A stretch of DNA of 52,080 bases from a filamentous cyanobacterium CCT1 (GCA_003017855.1 PYER01000012.1:1-52080); one strand, 5' to 3'. Positions 23,302 through 37,941 are shown, counted from the stretch's first letter. The notes: generated from the sequence alone by a model not told the origin. Made by a program: numbers and translations.

Positions 23302-23691
23302 ATGCTGGAGTTCATGACTCTGCCCGATAACGTGCTGCCTCCGGTGGCTCCCTATTCCCACGCGGTCAGGGCCGGAGATTTTTTATTTGTGACCGGGCAG
23401 CTGGCGGAAGATCCGACTACGGGCGAGGTGGTCAAAGGCCCAATTGAAGAGCAAACCCGGCGGGTGATGGAAAACCTATCCCTGGTGCTGGACCACGCGG
23501 GCAGCGGCTTCAACAAAGTAGTGATGGCGCGCATTTTTGTCACCGACTTTCGCTACTACGAAACGGTGAATGCCATTTACCAGTCGTACTTTGGTAGCGC
23601 CTCCCAGCCCAGCCGCACCACAGTCGGCGTGACGGCGCTGGCAGGCTATGGGGATGTAGAGATTGATTTGATTGCCTACTGCGGAGAGTAA
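23302..23691 (+). CDS. RidA/YjgF-family imine deaminase
   Basis: RidA-family proteins are trimeric and hydrolyse reactive enamine/imine intermediates made by PLP enzymes. The 129-residue product has the family landmarks APYSHAVRAGDFLFVTGQ (about 13-30), the phrase VVMARIFVTDF, and the key Arg in SRTTVGV (about 105) with the Glu in VEIDLIAY near the end. The conserved Cys usual in the RTCV motif is Thr here, which places it outside the strict RidA group. An internal Met (23314) is an alternative start. Preceded by an operator-like tandem repeat. Confidence 0.9.
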   Translation: MLEFMTLPDNVLPPVAPYSHAVRAGDFLFVTGQLAEDPTTGEVVKGPIEEQTRRVMENLSLVLDHAGSGFNKVVMARIFVTDFRYYETVNAIYQSYFGSASQPSRTTVGVTALAGYGDVEIDLIAYCGE

Positions 23692-23713
23692 ACTGAAGCT
23701 TGAATTTGGGGGA

Positions 23714-23733
23714 GGGCAAACGACCGTTTGCCC
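23714..23733. repeat. GGGCAAAC/GTTTGCCC palindrome
   Basis: A perfect 8-bp arm pair with a 4-base loop, followed by CCCTG. It is the same kind of dispersed palindrome as at 30327-30345. It may end the RidA and BrkB transcripts, which converge here. Confidence 0.55.
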
Positions 23734-23799
23734 CCTGCGAGAAACACTGCGGTTTTGATTTTGGGCTGTATCCAGCCACGGCTGCTTTCTAGTTACTAT

Positions 23800-24792
23800 C
23801 TACTCGCCAGATTGTGCTGCCCGTCGCCTGGTGCCAAACATGTGGGCATACACATACGAAAACTCGCAGCCCGCAAAGAAAATTTGGCAGGCCAAGAAAA
23901 TCCACAGCATCAGAATCATGACGCTGCCGATGACGCCGTAGGAGACAAAGCGGCTGCCCAGGCTGATGACGCTGTTGCTGACTAGCCACTGCAGGCCCGC
24001 TAGCAGCAGGGTGGTGAGCAGAGCACCGGGCCAAATATCGCGCCAGGAAAGTTTGATCGAGGGCAGAATGCGAAACAGGCCGGCGATCGCAAAACCCAGG
24101 GCCAAAAACGACCAGCCCGCCTCCAGGCTACGACTGAGAATCGCTTCGTCAATGGTGAGCAGGTCAAAGGTCTCTTGAAAAGTGCTGACCAAGCCGAGGA
24201 TAATCTTGATGACAATGTTCGACAGCAGCGAGGCTAGCAGCAGCATCGCCGTGGCCAGCACCAGCACAAAGGCCGACAGCTTGTTGACCACAAAAAAGAG
24301 CGCCATACGAACGGGCGACCCCGCTTCGCTGACGCGGCTGGGGGTTTCCCAGATCTTGTTCACCGATCGCTTCAAAATGCCGAAGATGGTGCTGGCGGCA
24401 AGCAGCAAAATGCCAAAGCCAATTAGCCCCGCCCCGACGCTGTTGTCATAGAGAGAAACGATGGTGTCTCTGATCAACTCGTGCACTTCGGGGGGCAGGT
24501 AGCGCACAATCACCGCCTCAATAGCCTCAAATACCTCAGTGTTTGGCCCCACCAGCACCCCAACTACGCTCAGCACCACCAGCAGCAGCGGAAACAGCGA
24601 AAACAGCGCGTAGTACGACAGCGCCGCCGCCATACCAGGCACATTGTCGCGATCCCACTTGAGCCAGGTTTGAATCAGCAGCTGAGCTGGTTTAGAGGGC
24701 AGCAGCTGGGTGCGCAGGTAGGGGAGAAAGCGCGATCGCACGTAGTTTGGCATGGCGGGTAGGTCAGATAACGCGAAGGTATTATCGCTCAA
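23800..24792 (-). CDS. YihY/BrkB-family inner-membrane protein
   Basis: A 330-residue polytopic protein of the YihY/virulence-factor-BrkB family, whose function is not settled (once misannotated as RNase BN). Six or more hydrophobic segments are visible, including ALSYYALFSLFPLLLVVLSV (about 57-76), GLIGFGILLLAASTIFGIL, VLVLATAMLLLASLLS and VMILMLWIFLACQIFFAG. Family hallmarks are AALSYYALFSLFP and GCEFSYVYA near the end. It stands alone, convergent with RidA and downstream of the large kinase on the same strand. Confidence 0.92.
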   Translation of the reverse strand: MSDNTFALSDLPAMPNYVRSRFLPYLRTQLLPSKPAQLLIQTWLKWDRDNVPGMAAALSYYALFSLFPLLLVVLSVVGVLVGPNTEVFEAIEAVIVRYLPPEVHELIRDTIVSLYDNSVGAGLIGFGILLLAASTIFGILKRSVNKIWETPSRVSEAGSPVRMALFFVVNKLSAFVLVLATAMLLLASLLSNIVIKIILGLVSTFQETFDLLTIDEAILSRSLEAGWSFLALGFAIAGLFRILPSIKLSWRDIWPGALLTTLLLAGLQWLVSNSVISLGSRFVSYGVIGSVMILMLWIFLACQIFFAGCEFSYVYAHMFGTRRRAAQSGE

Positions 24793-24817
24793 CCCCGGCC
24801 GCAGTGCAGATGCGACG

Positions 24818-27800
24818 CTAGCATTCTTGCAATTGTGGCCTCACTAGCGTTGCGATCGTGCTCACCAGTAGGTCAGGTTCGATGGGCTTGGCCAGGTGCA
24901 GCTGAAAGCCAGCGGCGAGGGCCTGCTGCTGGTTGACCTCTCCAGCGTAGGCGGTCAAGGCAATCGCCGGAATGTTGCCCCCCTGGTCGTGGAGCCGTTT
25001 GCGGATCTGCTGAATTAGCGCGTAGCCATTCATCTCGGGCATGCCGATATCGCACAGCAGCAGATCGGGCACCGCCTGGTTGAGCTGGCTGAGGGCCTGC
25101 AGGGCCGAGGCAGCAGTGGTCACCTCAGCCCCCGCCTGGGTGAGGATGAAAGACGCCAGCTCGCGCATGTCGGCTTCGTCGTCGACCACCAAAATCCGTA
25201 GTCCGGTCAGGTCGGTTGCTTGGTCTAGGGGTGCAGCCGTCTCCGGCTGCTTTTGCCCATCCAGGGTGAGGGGCAAAAGCACTGTAAAGGTCGCGCCTAG
25301 GTTCTGGCCGGGGCTTTCGGCTGCCACCAGGCCGCCATGCAGCTCGGTGAGCTGGCGCACGATCGCTAGACCCAGGCCCAGGCCACCAAACTGGCGGGTG
25401 GTGGTGCCATCTTCCTGACGAAAGTAGTCAAACACGTGGGGCAAAAAGTCGGGATGAATGCCTTTGCCGGTGTCGCGCACCTGAATTTGAGCGTAGCTGT
25501 CAACCTGCTCTAGGGTGATGGCGACTTGGCCCCCCGCTGGAGTGAATTTAACTGCATTGGAGAGCAGGTTCCAAATTACCTGCTGGAGCCGATTGGTGTC
25601 GCCTAAGACCTGGCCTGCGATTGCCCCCAGCGTGGTATGAATTTGAATCCGTTTGGCTTCCGCCGCCAGACGCACGGTCTCCGTCGCGGCTTCAATGGTG
25701 GTGGCTAAAGTCACCGGGGCCACGGTCAGGGTCAGTTTGCCCTGCAGAATGCGGGAGACATCGAGCAGATCTTCGATCAGCTGGGCCTGGAGTTTGGCGT
25801 TGCGCTCAATGGTCTCTAAGGCCTGATCGGTTTTGGCGGCATCCAGCGGTTTGCTGCGCAAAAGTCTGACCCAGCCCAGGATTGGGTTCAGGGGCGACCT
25901 GAGCTCATGGGACAGGACGGCCAAAAATTCATCTTTGATGCGGTTGGCGGCTTCGGCTTTGGTGCGATCGCGCTGAGCCGCCTCGTAGAGCTGGGCATTT
26001 TCGATCGCCAATGAGGCCCGGTGGGCCAGTTCTTCGGCCAGCTGCAAATCGGCGGTTGTGTAGCGGCGGCCCGACTCCGCCGAGATGAACGAAATCACGC
26101 CAATAATGCGATCCTGGCTGCGCAGGGGCACCGTCATCACCGAGCTAAAGCCCACCTGACGCAAAATCTCTAGATGTTCAGGATCTTTGGCGGCGTGCAC
26201 CAGCAGCTCATCGGGAATTTCGGGCACCAGGTCAGGCAGCCCGGTGCGCAGGGTCAGGGCGGCACCGCGATCGGCCTCGGTATCTAGGGGGTACCGGTCG
26301 CGGATCTGGTAGGCCCACTCCAGCTTGGCCGGGTCGATGTGGGCCACGGCAATTTGGTCGATGGTGCCATTCTCTTCCACGATGTGGACGGTGCACCAGT
26401 CGGCCAGTTGCGGCACGGTGAGCCGGGCTACTTGCTCCAGGGTGGTTTGGTAATCTAAGGACGACGCCAGCACGGCGCTCGACTCCGAGAGATACTGCTG
26501 AGCCTGCTCTAGCTTGACGCGATCGGTGATATCGACCACGTAGGCTAAAAGCCCTTCTACCCGCTGATGGGAGTCTACCGTGGGCAGGTAGTAGACGTTG
26601 TAGTAGCCGGGGCGGCGATCGTCGCGCCCAGGGGCATGGAGGGGTAGGCTGGGTGAGATAAACGGCTCACCCGTGGCGTAAATTTGGTTAATTACTTCGA
26701 TGATCGTCGGATCGCTCTGACCAAATAGCTCGGCCACAGACTTACCCAGGTGTTGGGCGCAGGGTAGCCCGTTGATCTCAGCCAGGGCTTGGTTAATGGC
26801 GATAAATCGCTGCTCACCATCCAATAGCGCCAGCCCGATGGGAGAGGTGTCGACAATGGTGGCCAACTGCTGTCGGGCGGCTTCGGCCTGGGTGCGGGCC
26901 AGGCGCTCACGCTCCAGCAGTTGCTCGCGCTCCTGCTCGGCTAGCTTGCGGTCGGTGACATCCAGCATCAAAGACAAGATCGAGGTCATCCGTCCTGATT
27001 CGTCTCTCAGGCTAGAGTTGTACCACTCGCAGTGAACTACGGCGCGATCTTTGGTGTAGTTGCGGTTGTAGGAAAAAATATGGGACTCTTCACCGTAAAT
27101 CAACCGGCGGCAGGCTTCGGTCACCGGCTCTAGATCGTCTTCATAGACAAGGGGAATCTCGGCTAGCGTTTTGCCCAGTATTTCTTCAGCCTGCCAACCT
27201 AAGATGCGCTCGGCCCCCGCAGACCAACGAGTCACGCGAAAGTCTCGATCCCACTCGATCACCGCCATTGGCGTGTTTTCGACGTGGAAATTGAGCTTTT
27301 GCAGCGCCTGATGCAGGGCCTCTTCCGCCTGCTTGCGCTCGGTAATGTCGATCACCGCCCCAAGCGATTGTTTGGGCTGGCCTTGAATATCGTAGGAAAA
27401 CTGCCCTCGGGCCTCGACCCAGCGAGTGGACCCATCGGGCCAGCGCAGGCGATATTCGTGGTGGTACTCGGTGCGCTCTTGAACCGCCTGCTTAAGCTTT
27501 GCCTTGGCCAAGGCCAGGTCCTCGGGATGGACGCGGCTAGCCCACATCTCGTAGCTTGGTTCGCCTTCGTCGGGCTGATAGCCCAGAATGGTGAAATGCC
27601 CCACCGACCAGCGGATGGTGCTAGTCTGCATATCCCATTCCCAGGTGCCCATGCGGCCAATGTTGAGGGCGATCTGGAGCCGCGCTTCGCTTTCGCGCAG
27701 GTTGGCTTCGGCCCGCGATCGCTCCACAGCCAGCCAGGTTTTTTCGGCAATCCGCTCCATCAGGGCCACATCGTCTGCGGTCCAGCGGCGCGGCGCGGCA

Positions 27801-30097
27801 TGGTGGAGCACCAGTAGAGCCACAAACCGCCCCCGCTTCACTAGGGGGACGCAGAGCAGCGACTGGGTCTCAATGGCGGCAAAGGCTGCCGCACCGACTC
27901 CAGCGGTGCGAGGATCGCGATCGACATCGTCGACCACGATGGTTTTGCCCTGCTTGAGTTCGGAAATAATCTCAGCCCCAAAGGAATCCATATGGTGGGC
28001 GCCCACCACACTGACAACGCCATTGCAGTAGTCGCGATCGACGATTACATGCTCTTGGGCAGCATCAATTTCGCCGTAGGCGCAGCGGGTGACGCTGAAG
28101 TGCTGGCCGGTGGCGCTGACCACCTGCCAGATAATTTCCTCAGAGTCTTGCAGGGTGCGGGCGGCATCGTTGAGCTCAATTAAAAACTGCTGCTGCCGTT
28201 CTTTGCGCTGGAGTTCTGCCAGTAGGGCCTCGCGGGTGGCTTCGATCTGCTTGCGATCGGTAATATCGATCGAAACCCCGATCATGCGCACGGCCTGGCC
28301 AGCGTTGTTGAGATAGATTTGTCCTCGGCTCTTGAGCCAGCGCACCTCACCGTCGGCCGGAATCACGCGAAAGTCTTGGGCAAATGACTGATCCCCCGCC
28401 ACCGCCTGGGCCATGGCTCGCTGCAACAACGAGCGATCGTCTGGATGGATGAAGGCTCGAAACTCCTCGGTGGTGCCCACCTGCATGCCCCAAATCGCCT
28501 CAGCATTGGGAGAACAGATGACGTTCTGCGTTTCTAGATCCACATCCCAGGCCATCATCTGGGCTGAGGAGAGGGCCAGCTGGAGGCGTTCTTCGGCCTG
28601 GCGCAGGTTCGCCTCAATTTGCTTGAGGCGGGTCACATCCTGAAACATGACAATGCCGATCGCCCCATGGCCATACATCGCGGGCAGGGTTTCTCCCCAG
28701 CAGAGGGTAGCCCGCACGCCGCCGGGGGTATGCCAGTACACCTCATAGTTCTCTAAGCGCTCACCACGGGCAATCAGCACGGCGGGCATTTGATCGGTGG
28801 CAATGCGGTCGCCCTGTGCATCAGTGCAGTAGTAGGCGTCGGCGTACTCCTCTAGGGATTTGTGTTTAGGTAGATCACCTCCGGCCAGTTCATTGGCAAT
28901 ACGGTTGGCAAAAATGACTTCTGCGGTATCGGGTTCAATAAAAACGGTAGGCGTTGGCATTAAATCGAGAACAGTTTCTAACCATTTTTGCTGGTTTTCG
29001 AGATCGTTTGCCTGCTGTCTGAGCAAGCGTTCAGTGTGCTGGCGTTCGGTAATGTCTTGAAGTACCACCACCGCCGCTAAAATCTGCCCCTGCCGATCTA
29101 AAACTGGGGCCGAATTGACGCTAATCACGATGCGCTGACCATCTCCCTGGCGGAGCTCCATCTCCTCGTGGGCAACAACTTCGCCCGCTCTCAGCGATCG
29201 CGGTAGGGGATATTCGTGGGGCGCATACTTTTGACCGTCGGGGCGAAACGCCTCAAAGGGCGTGATCGGGACATAGTCCTCTAGTTCGTAGGACTGCTCG
29301 TAGCCATAGCCCAAAATTTGTTTGGCCTGCTCGTTGGCCAGCACCAGTTTGTTCGACGAGGCCTCGGCAATCAGCACCCCCGCCGGCATCTGGCGCAGCA
29401 CCGCTTCAAACTGGGCTCGTTCTGTCTCTAGCTGACGGAGCAATTGCTCGCGCTCGATCTCGGCCTGCTTGCGCTCGGTCACGTCGCGAAAATAGACCGT
29501 GATGCCCTCCGCAGAGGGATAGGCTTTTGCCTCCAGCCAGCGGTGCAGCGGCTCGCCAAATTCCTCCCAGGCTACTGGAACTTGCTCCGCGATCGCCCGG
29601 TGCAGAGCCTTGTAGGCTACCCCATCCACCAGCTGAGGAAAAACCTCGTTCCACACATGTCTGCCAATCAGGTCTTCGGGAGCTTTGTGCAGAATTTGGG
29701 CCGCCGCCTGGTTGACGTAGGTGTAGCGCCAGTCGCGGTCAAAGGCGACAAAGGCATCGGTGATGCTCTCCAAAATAGCGACAATACGATCCGCTGCCCG
29801 ATCGACGGGTTCCGGGGAATCGGCTAAGCATGCCTCTAGGACCTGGTTCTGCTGCTGTAGCTCAAGCAGATGGGTTGGCCGCCGCTCGGCGTGAGCGTTT
29901 TCTTCGTCGCAGCTAGAAGCGTCTTTTAGCTCTAAACTGCGGGCAAACTGTTCAATTACCTCAGAGCGAGAAATGCCTCGCTGCTGCGCCGCCTGATCGA
30001 GCGATCGCCAAGCCGTATGGGTTAGAGATAGGCTGACTCGATGTTTGCTCTCTTGCTCCCAGGTGTTCTCAAACTTGCCGCTCGCGTCGCGTTTCAT
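24818..30097 (-). CDS. Giant hybrid histidine kinase: RHH-like, PAS x7, GAF x2, HisKA, HATPase, REC
   Basis: 1759 residues. Residues about 19-52 read as a ribbon-helix-helix (CopG-like) element (HRVSLSLTHTAWRSLDQAAQ, RGISRSEVIEQFARSL). Then seven PAS domains (about 103-215, 235-352, 370-485, 498-620, 805-925, 930-1055, 1075-1195) with a GAF at about 640-800 and a second at about 1200-1370. The kinase core has HisKA with FLAVLSHELRSPLNPILGW (about 1388-1406, His in SHELR), N box NLLSNAVKF, G1 DTGKGI and G2 GLGLGLAI. A receiver follows (about 1640-1755) with DD, phospho-acceptor Asp in LLLCDIGMPEMNG and Lys in LAKP. No membrane span. It is cytoplasmic; signals unknown. Most PAS sequences carry the ITERKQ-type linker typical of duplication. 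Confidence 0.92.
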   Translation of the reverse strand: MKRDASGKFENTWEQESKHRVSLSLTHTAWRSLDQAAQQRGISRSEVIEQFARSLELKDASSCDEENAHAERRPTHLLELQQQNQVLEACLADSPEPVDRAADRIVAILESITDAFVAFDRDWRYTYVNQAAAQILHKAPEDLIGRHVWNEVFPQLVDGVAYKALHRAIAEQVPVAWEEFGEPLHRWLEAKAYPSAEGITVYFRDVTERKQAEIEREQLLRQLETERAQFEAVLRQMPAGVLIAEASSNKLVLANEQAKQILGYGYEQSYELEDYVPITPFEAFRPDGQKYAPHEYPLPRSLRAGEVVAHEEMELRQGDGQRIVISVNSAPVLDRQGQILAAVVVLQDITERQHTERLLRQQANDLENQQKWLETVLDLMPTPTVFIEPDTAEVIFANRIANELAGGDLPKHKSLEEYADAYYCTDAQGDRIATDQMPAVLIARGERLENYEVYWHTPGGVRATLCWGETLPAMYGHGAIGIVMFQDVTRLKQIEANLRQAEERLQLALSSAQMMAWDVDLETQNVICSPNAEAIWGMQVGTTEEFRAFIHPDDRSLLQRAMAQAVAGDQSFAQDFRVIPADGEVRWLKSRGQIYLNNAGQAVRMIGVSIDITDRKQIEATREALLAELQRKERQQQFLIELNDAARTLQDSEEIIWQVVSATGQHFSVTRCAYGEIDAAQEHVIVDRDYCNGVVSVVGAHHMDSFGAEIISELKQGKTIVVDDVDRDPRTAGVGAAAFAAIETQSLLCVPLVKRGRFVALLVLHHAAPRRWTADDVALMERIAEKTWLAVERSRAEANLRESEARLQIALNIGRMGTWEWDMQTSTIRWSVGHFTILGYQPDEGEPSYEMWASRVHPEDLALAKAKLKQAVQERTEYHHEYRLRWPDGSTRWVEARGQFSYDIQGQPKQSLGAVIDITERKQAEEALHQALQKLNFHVENTPMAVIEWDRDFRVTRWSAGAERILGWQAEEILGKTLAEIPLVYEDDLEPVTEACRRLIYGEESHIFSYNRNYTKDRAVVHCEWYNSSLRDESGRMTSILSLMLDVTDRKLAEQEREQLLERERLARTQAEAARQQLATIVDTSPIGLALLDGEQRFIAINQALAEINGLPCAQHLGKSVAELFGQSDPTIIEVINQIYATGEPFISPSLPLHAPGRDDRRPGYYNVYYLPTVDSHQRVEGLLAYVVDITDRVKLEQAQQYLSESSAVLASSLDYQTTLEQVARLTVPQLADWCTVHIVEENGTIDQIAVAHIDPAKLEWAYQIRDRYPLDTEADRGAALTLRTGLPDLVPEIPDELLVHAAKDPEHLEILRQVGFSSVMTVPLRSQDRIIGVISFISAESGRRYTTADLQLAEELAHRASLAIENAQLYEAAQRDRTKAEAANRIKDEFLAVLSHELRSPLNPILGWVRLLRSKPLDAAKTDQALETIERNAKLQAQLIEDLLDVSRILQGKLTLTVAPVTLATTIEAATETVRLAAEAKRIQIHTTLGAIAGQVLGDTNRLQQVIWNLLSNAVKFTPAGGQVAITLEQVDSYAQIQVRDTGKGIHPDFLPHVFDYFRQEDGTTTRQFGGLGLGLAIVRQLTELHGGLVAAESPGQNLGATFTVLLPLTLDGQKQPETAAPLDQATDLTGLRILVVDDEADMRELASFILTQAGAEVTTAASALQALSQLNQAVPDLLLCDIGMPEMNGYALIQQIRKRLHDQGGNIPAIALTAYAGEVNQQQALAAGFQLHLAKPIEPDLLVSTIATLVRPQLQEC

Positions 30098-30562
30098 GGA
30101 GGATGGAACCGTGTATATAAACGGTTAATCCATTCAACTCGACTCCGTCATGAATATAAATCTTCCTCAAGATGGATGTTCTAGCTCAACCGGACGCTGT
30201 GCTAGGGCCGTGGCCTAAAAAGGGTTGAAAGCGACGGCTGTGCGCCAGTTCGCCACCTGGGCTTTTGCTGATAACGGCTCCCGATAGCCTGATACTGAAT
30301 CCGCCTTGACTGCCCCCGGTTGGGCTGGGCAAACACCATTTGCCCCTACGCAAGTCGCCTGTTGGAAAATCGGGGTTATGCGATTCGGATTTGGTATGAG
30401 TGATATAACCAGAGTCACCTGGGTTAGAACATCAGTAAAGCCTGAAAACGTTTGAACGCCCGTCCGGCGGACGTCCTGATCCGATTGGCTATGGCTATAC
30501 CAATATTCTCCGCCGCACCAACAGCATGAACGAGATTGACATCAGGCCTGTTGCAGAGTCCG
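30098..30562. other. Intergenic interval between the two giant kinases
   Basis: 465 bases without a credible gene. It holds the promoter of the 1759-residue kinase (minus... its start is at 30097) and the GGGCAAA/TTTGCCC palindrome at 30327-30345. A GCCCGTCCGGCGGACG inverted repeat lies near 30461-30475. Confidence 0.45.
30327..30345. repeat. GGGCAAA/TTTGCCC palindrome
   Basis: GGGCAAA (30327-30333), loop CACCA, TTTGCCC (30339-30345), followed by CCTACG. It is a second copy of the dispersed palindrome seen at 23714-23733. Confidence 0.55.
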
Positions 30563-34912
<4,350 letters not shown>

Positions 34913-35553
34913 GATGATAGAAAAGCAGCGAAAAATTATGCTAAAGACAGATTGCCCTAGATCTCGAAGTACGATACCCATTTTCAGCTTCAACAAAGCT
35001 GTTTGTCTGGCAGCGTACAGGAATTTTTTGGGGCAGTCAGCCAAGTTTCTGCCCAAAAAATCCTTTCATCTCTTATAAATATAAGTATCCCTTAGCGCCC
35101 CATTCTTGGGGCGGCTTAAGCACGGGATTATCACGTCTCATCATACTCAGTGCCCTAGGCCTGGGCATAGATTCAAATCTATAACTCAGAGTATTTTGTG
35201 TCCCATGCCGCAGCTTGTTATGACATGTAAGCGCTTTAAGGTTGCTGATCTGGATGGTTTGGCCTGGTGAAAAAGCTTTGAGCAGTCTCTTTGCAGATCG
35301 GCTCTTTGCAGATCAACGAAGACCAGCAGCCTCTGCTAGACATGAATAGTCAAACGGTTGCCGATGGTCCTGATATTTTTTTGGCTTCTCTATAAGTTTA
35401 GTTGCTTCTATAGTGCAAATAGCCTCGGTCAAAGGTATTTGGGAACCCTGGGTTAGAACTTGACAAAATTTTTAGAGAACAATAAAAGCCTTGCTGTCAT
35501 TCAGCCAGTCAGCTGACAGTCCTACTTGCTCACACAGCCCAGTTAATGAGTTT
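34913..35553. promoter_or_regulatory. Divergent promoter region with a 13-base direct repeat
   Basis: 641 bases between two divergent signalling genes. CTCTTTGCAGATC occurs twice with a 15-base period (35287-35299 and 35302-35314). AT-rich stretches near 35075-35095 and 35390-35420 could hold promoters. No gene is credible here. Confidence 0.45.
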
Positions 35554-37320
35554 ATGTCCTCTGTTCACGCTTGCTCAATTCTCATCGTTGACGATGAGCC
35601 CAGCAACTTTGAAGTGATTGAAACACTTCTGTCCATAGAGGCAGCAGAGGGGACATCGTTTCAGGAGACTCAGCCCTATCAGCTGCACTATGCCGCCAGT
35701 GGAGCAGCGGCGATCGCGGCCCTCGACCTCTTTAAACCCGATCTCATTTTGCTCGATGTGATGATGCCGGGCATGAGCGGGCTGGAGGTTTGCCAGCGCA
35801 TCAAAGCCATGCCCCAGTGGCAGACGGTGCCGATTATTATGGTGACATCCCTTATCTCTAAGGCCGATTTAGCCCGCTGTTTTGCGGCCGGGGCCGACGA
35901 CTTTATTGGTAAGCCGGTTACCCGTCTAGAGTTAACCGCCAGGGTGCGATCGATGCTGCGCATTCGCCAGCAGTATCAGGCCCTGGCCTCTTTCAATGCC
36001 AGCCTCGAAAAAACCGTGCAGGAGCGCACGGCCCAGCTGCAGGCCAGCCTCAATCGAGATGCCCTTACCCAGCTGCCCAGCCGCGTTTTTTTGCTCCAGC
36101 AGCTGAACGAAACCCTGCAGGCTAACCGTTTCTCCTTTGCGGTGGTCTATTTAGACTGCGATCAGTTCAAGCTTGTCAACAGTGCCTTTGGTCACGCCGT
36201 CGGCAACCAACTCCTGCTGGCGATCGCCGAGCGCCTACAGCTGCTGCTGCGCCCCGACGACATTTTGGCGCGGCTGGGGGAAGATGAATTTTGCTTCTTG
36301 CTGCACCACATCGATCGCGAAGCCGATCTAGAGCCCTTCATTCGCGCGGTGCTCCAGAGCTTTGCCAGATCGTTTATGATCGGCGACTGCGAGATTTTTA
36401 TGACCGCCTGTTTGGGCATTGCCCTGGGCAACAACACCTACCAGCACCCCGAAGAACCCCTGCAGGATGCCGATACGGCTATGTATAAAGCTAAACTGCG
36501 GGGCAAAAGCTGCTGCCAGATCTTTGACTGTCAGATGTCTCTGACGATGCTAGCGCGCCTCACCCTAGAGACAGACCTGCGCCGTGGCCTCGACAACCAG
36601 GAGTTTGTGGCTTACTACCAGCCCGTTGTCAATTTGAGGACCGAGACGGTGTGCGGCTTTGAGGCGCTAGTGCGCTGGCAGCATCCCGATCGCGGCATGG
36701 TCTCACCCGGTGAGTTTATTCCCTGCATGGAAGAAACGGGGCTAATTGTGCCCGTGGGCATTATGGTGCTGCATCAAGCCTGCCAACAGCTGCTGACCTG
36801 GCACCAGCAGGGCTGGACAGATCTCACCATGAGCGTCAACCTATCGGTGCGTCAGTTCGCATCGCCAACCCTGCTGACCGATATCGATCGCGTGCTGGCC
36901 GAAACGGGCGTCAACCCCGGCTGTTTGAAGCTCGAAATTACCGAAAGCGCCCTGCTCGAAAACGCCGATCGGGCCATCGACCTGATGGAACAGCTGCGAT
37001 CGCGCCACATTCGCATCAGCGTTGATGACTTTGGCACCGGCTATTCGTCCCTGAGTTCGCTCCACCGCTTTCCCCTCAATGACTTAAAAATTGACCGCTC
37101 TTTTGTCAGTCAAATGCACGAGAGCAGCCGCAATTTTAAGATCGTCAACACCATCATTTCGCTGAGCAATCAGCTAGAGCTAACGGTTGTTGCAGAGGGC
37201 ATTGAAACCCGTCAGCAGCTAGACCACCTTCGGCACCTCGGCTGCTCGCTGGGACAGGGGTATCTCTTTCATCCACCGCTGAGCGTCTACAACGTTGAGG
37301 CCTACATTCTAAATCGATAG
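35554..37320 (+). CDS. Response regulator with degenerate GGDEF and intact EAL domain
   Basis: 588 residues from ATG 35554 (TTG 35491 is possible). The receiver (about 8-138) has the Asp pair in ILIVDDEPSN, acceptor Asp in LILLDVMMPGMSG and Lys in IGKPV. A short coiled coil leads to the GGDEF domain (about 170-330), whose motif reads GEDEF (RLGEDEFCFLL), so cyclase activity is doubtful. The EAL domain (about 335-580) retains FEALVRW, VNLS, the Glu in LEITESAL, DDFGTGYSS, LKIDRSFV and EGIE, so c-di-GMP hydrolysis is likely. Divergent from the CBS-PAS hybrid kinase, which may be its phospho-donor (inference). Confidence 0.93.
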   Translation: MSSVHACSILIVDDEPSNFEVIETLLSIEAAEGTSFQETQPYQLHYAASGAAAIAALDLFKPDLILLDVMMPGMSGLEVCQRIKAMPQWQTVPIIMVTSLISKADLARCFAAGADDFIGKPVTRLELTARVRSMLRIRQQYQALASFNASLEKTVQERTAQLQASLNRDALTQLPSRVFLLQQLNETLQANRFSFAVVYLDCDQFKLVNSAFGHAVGNQLLLAIAERLQLLLRPDDILARLGEDEFCFLLHHIDREADLEPFIRAVLQSFARSFMIGDCEIFMTACLGIALGNNTYQHPEEPLQDADTAMYKAKLRGKSCCQIFDCQMSLTMLARLTLETDLRRGLDNQEFVAYYQPVVNLRTETVCGFEALVRWQHPDRGMVSPGEFIPCMEETGLIVPVGIMVLHQACQQLLTWHQQGWTDLTMSVNLSVRQFASPTLLTDIDRVLAETGVNPGCLKLEITESALLENADRAIDLMEQLRSRHIRISVDDFGTGYSSLSSLHRFPLNDLKIDRSFVSQMHESSRNFKIVNTIISLSNQLELTVVAEGIETRQQLDHLRHLGCSLGQGYLFHPPLSVYNVEAYILNR

Positions 37321-37384
37321 CAGCAGGCCGAGAGGGGTGCATCCCAACTTTGTAAATTTATGGATTCGATGGACGGTTGGCCCG

Positions 37385-37460
37385 TCATGCCCGTGCAAAC
37401 GGGCATCCAATCGAGAGTAGTTGCTAGCAAGTAGATTCCCGCCTCCGCGGGAATGACAGG
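37385..37460. repeat. Dispersed palindromic repeat, copy 2
   Basis: GTCATGCCCGTGCAAACGGG at the left end and CTCCGCGGGAATGACAGG at the right end match copy 1 at 6035-6110 with few changes; the centre differs. Both halves are hairpins. Confidence 0.7.
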
Positions 37461-37941
37461 CATGATTCATTTTCCAAATCAATAACGCACACATTTACAA
37501 AAGTGGGATATATCCGACCGAGAGAGTGCTACTGGACAGTTTATATATTCAGTATACAATTCAAATTTGAAGGCAAAAGTAAAGTTTTGTCCGTAGGAAA
37601 ACTCTAGATTTCGAGCTGAACCGGATGTAAAGCGCGATCGCAAAATCTGCTTCAAGGTCTGCGATCGCGCCTAAAGCCCAGCCGCATTCCGCTGCTGCAA
37701 CACGACAATAGTTTAACCCCGTTAACCTGTCGCTGTGGTTCAGTATGCTGAGAGCTATGGTTGAGCAAGGCAGAGTGAACAACGATGAGATTGGCCTCAA
37801 GCGCTTCAGTGAGGTTGGTCTAAGCGGCATTAGCGTAAATTTTTCTTGCGATCTTTTTGAGTCAGCGGATTGGCGGGCGATCGCAAACTTCATCGCATTT
37901 GCCACAGCTTTTTGAAGAAAAATCTTTCTCTTTCAGCCTCA

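Noticed and set aside
37561-37905. 114-codon minus-strand frame in the long intergenic stretch
   Set aside because: Low-quality composition, no ribosome site, and it contains HIP1-rich non-coding sequence.
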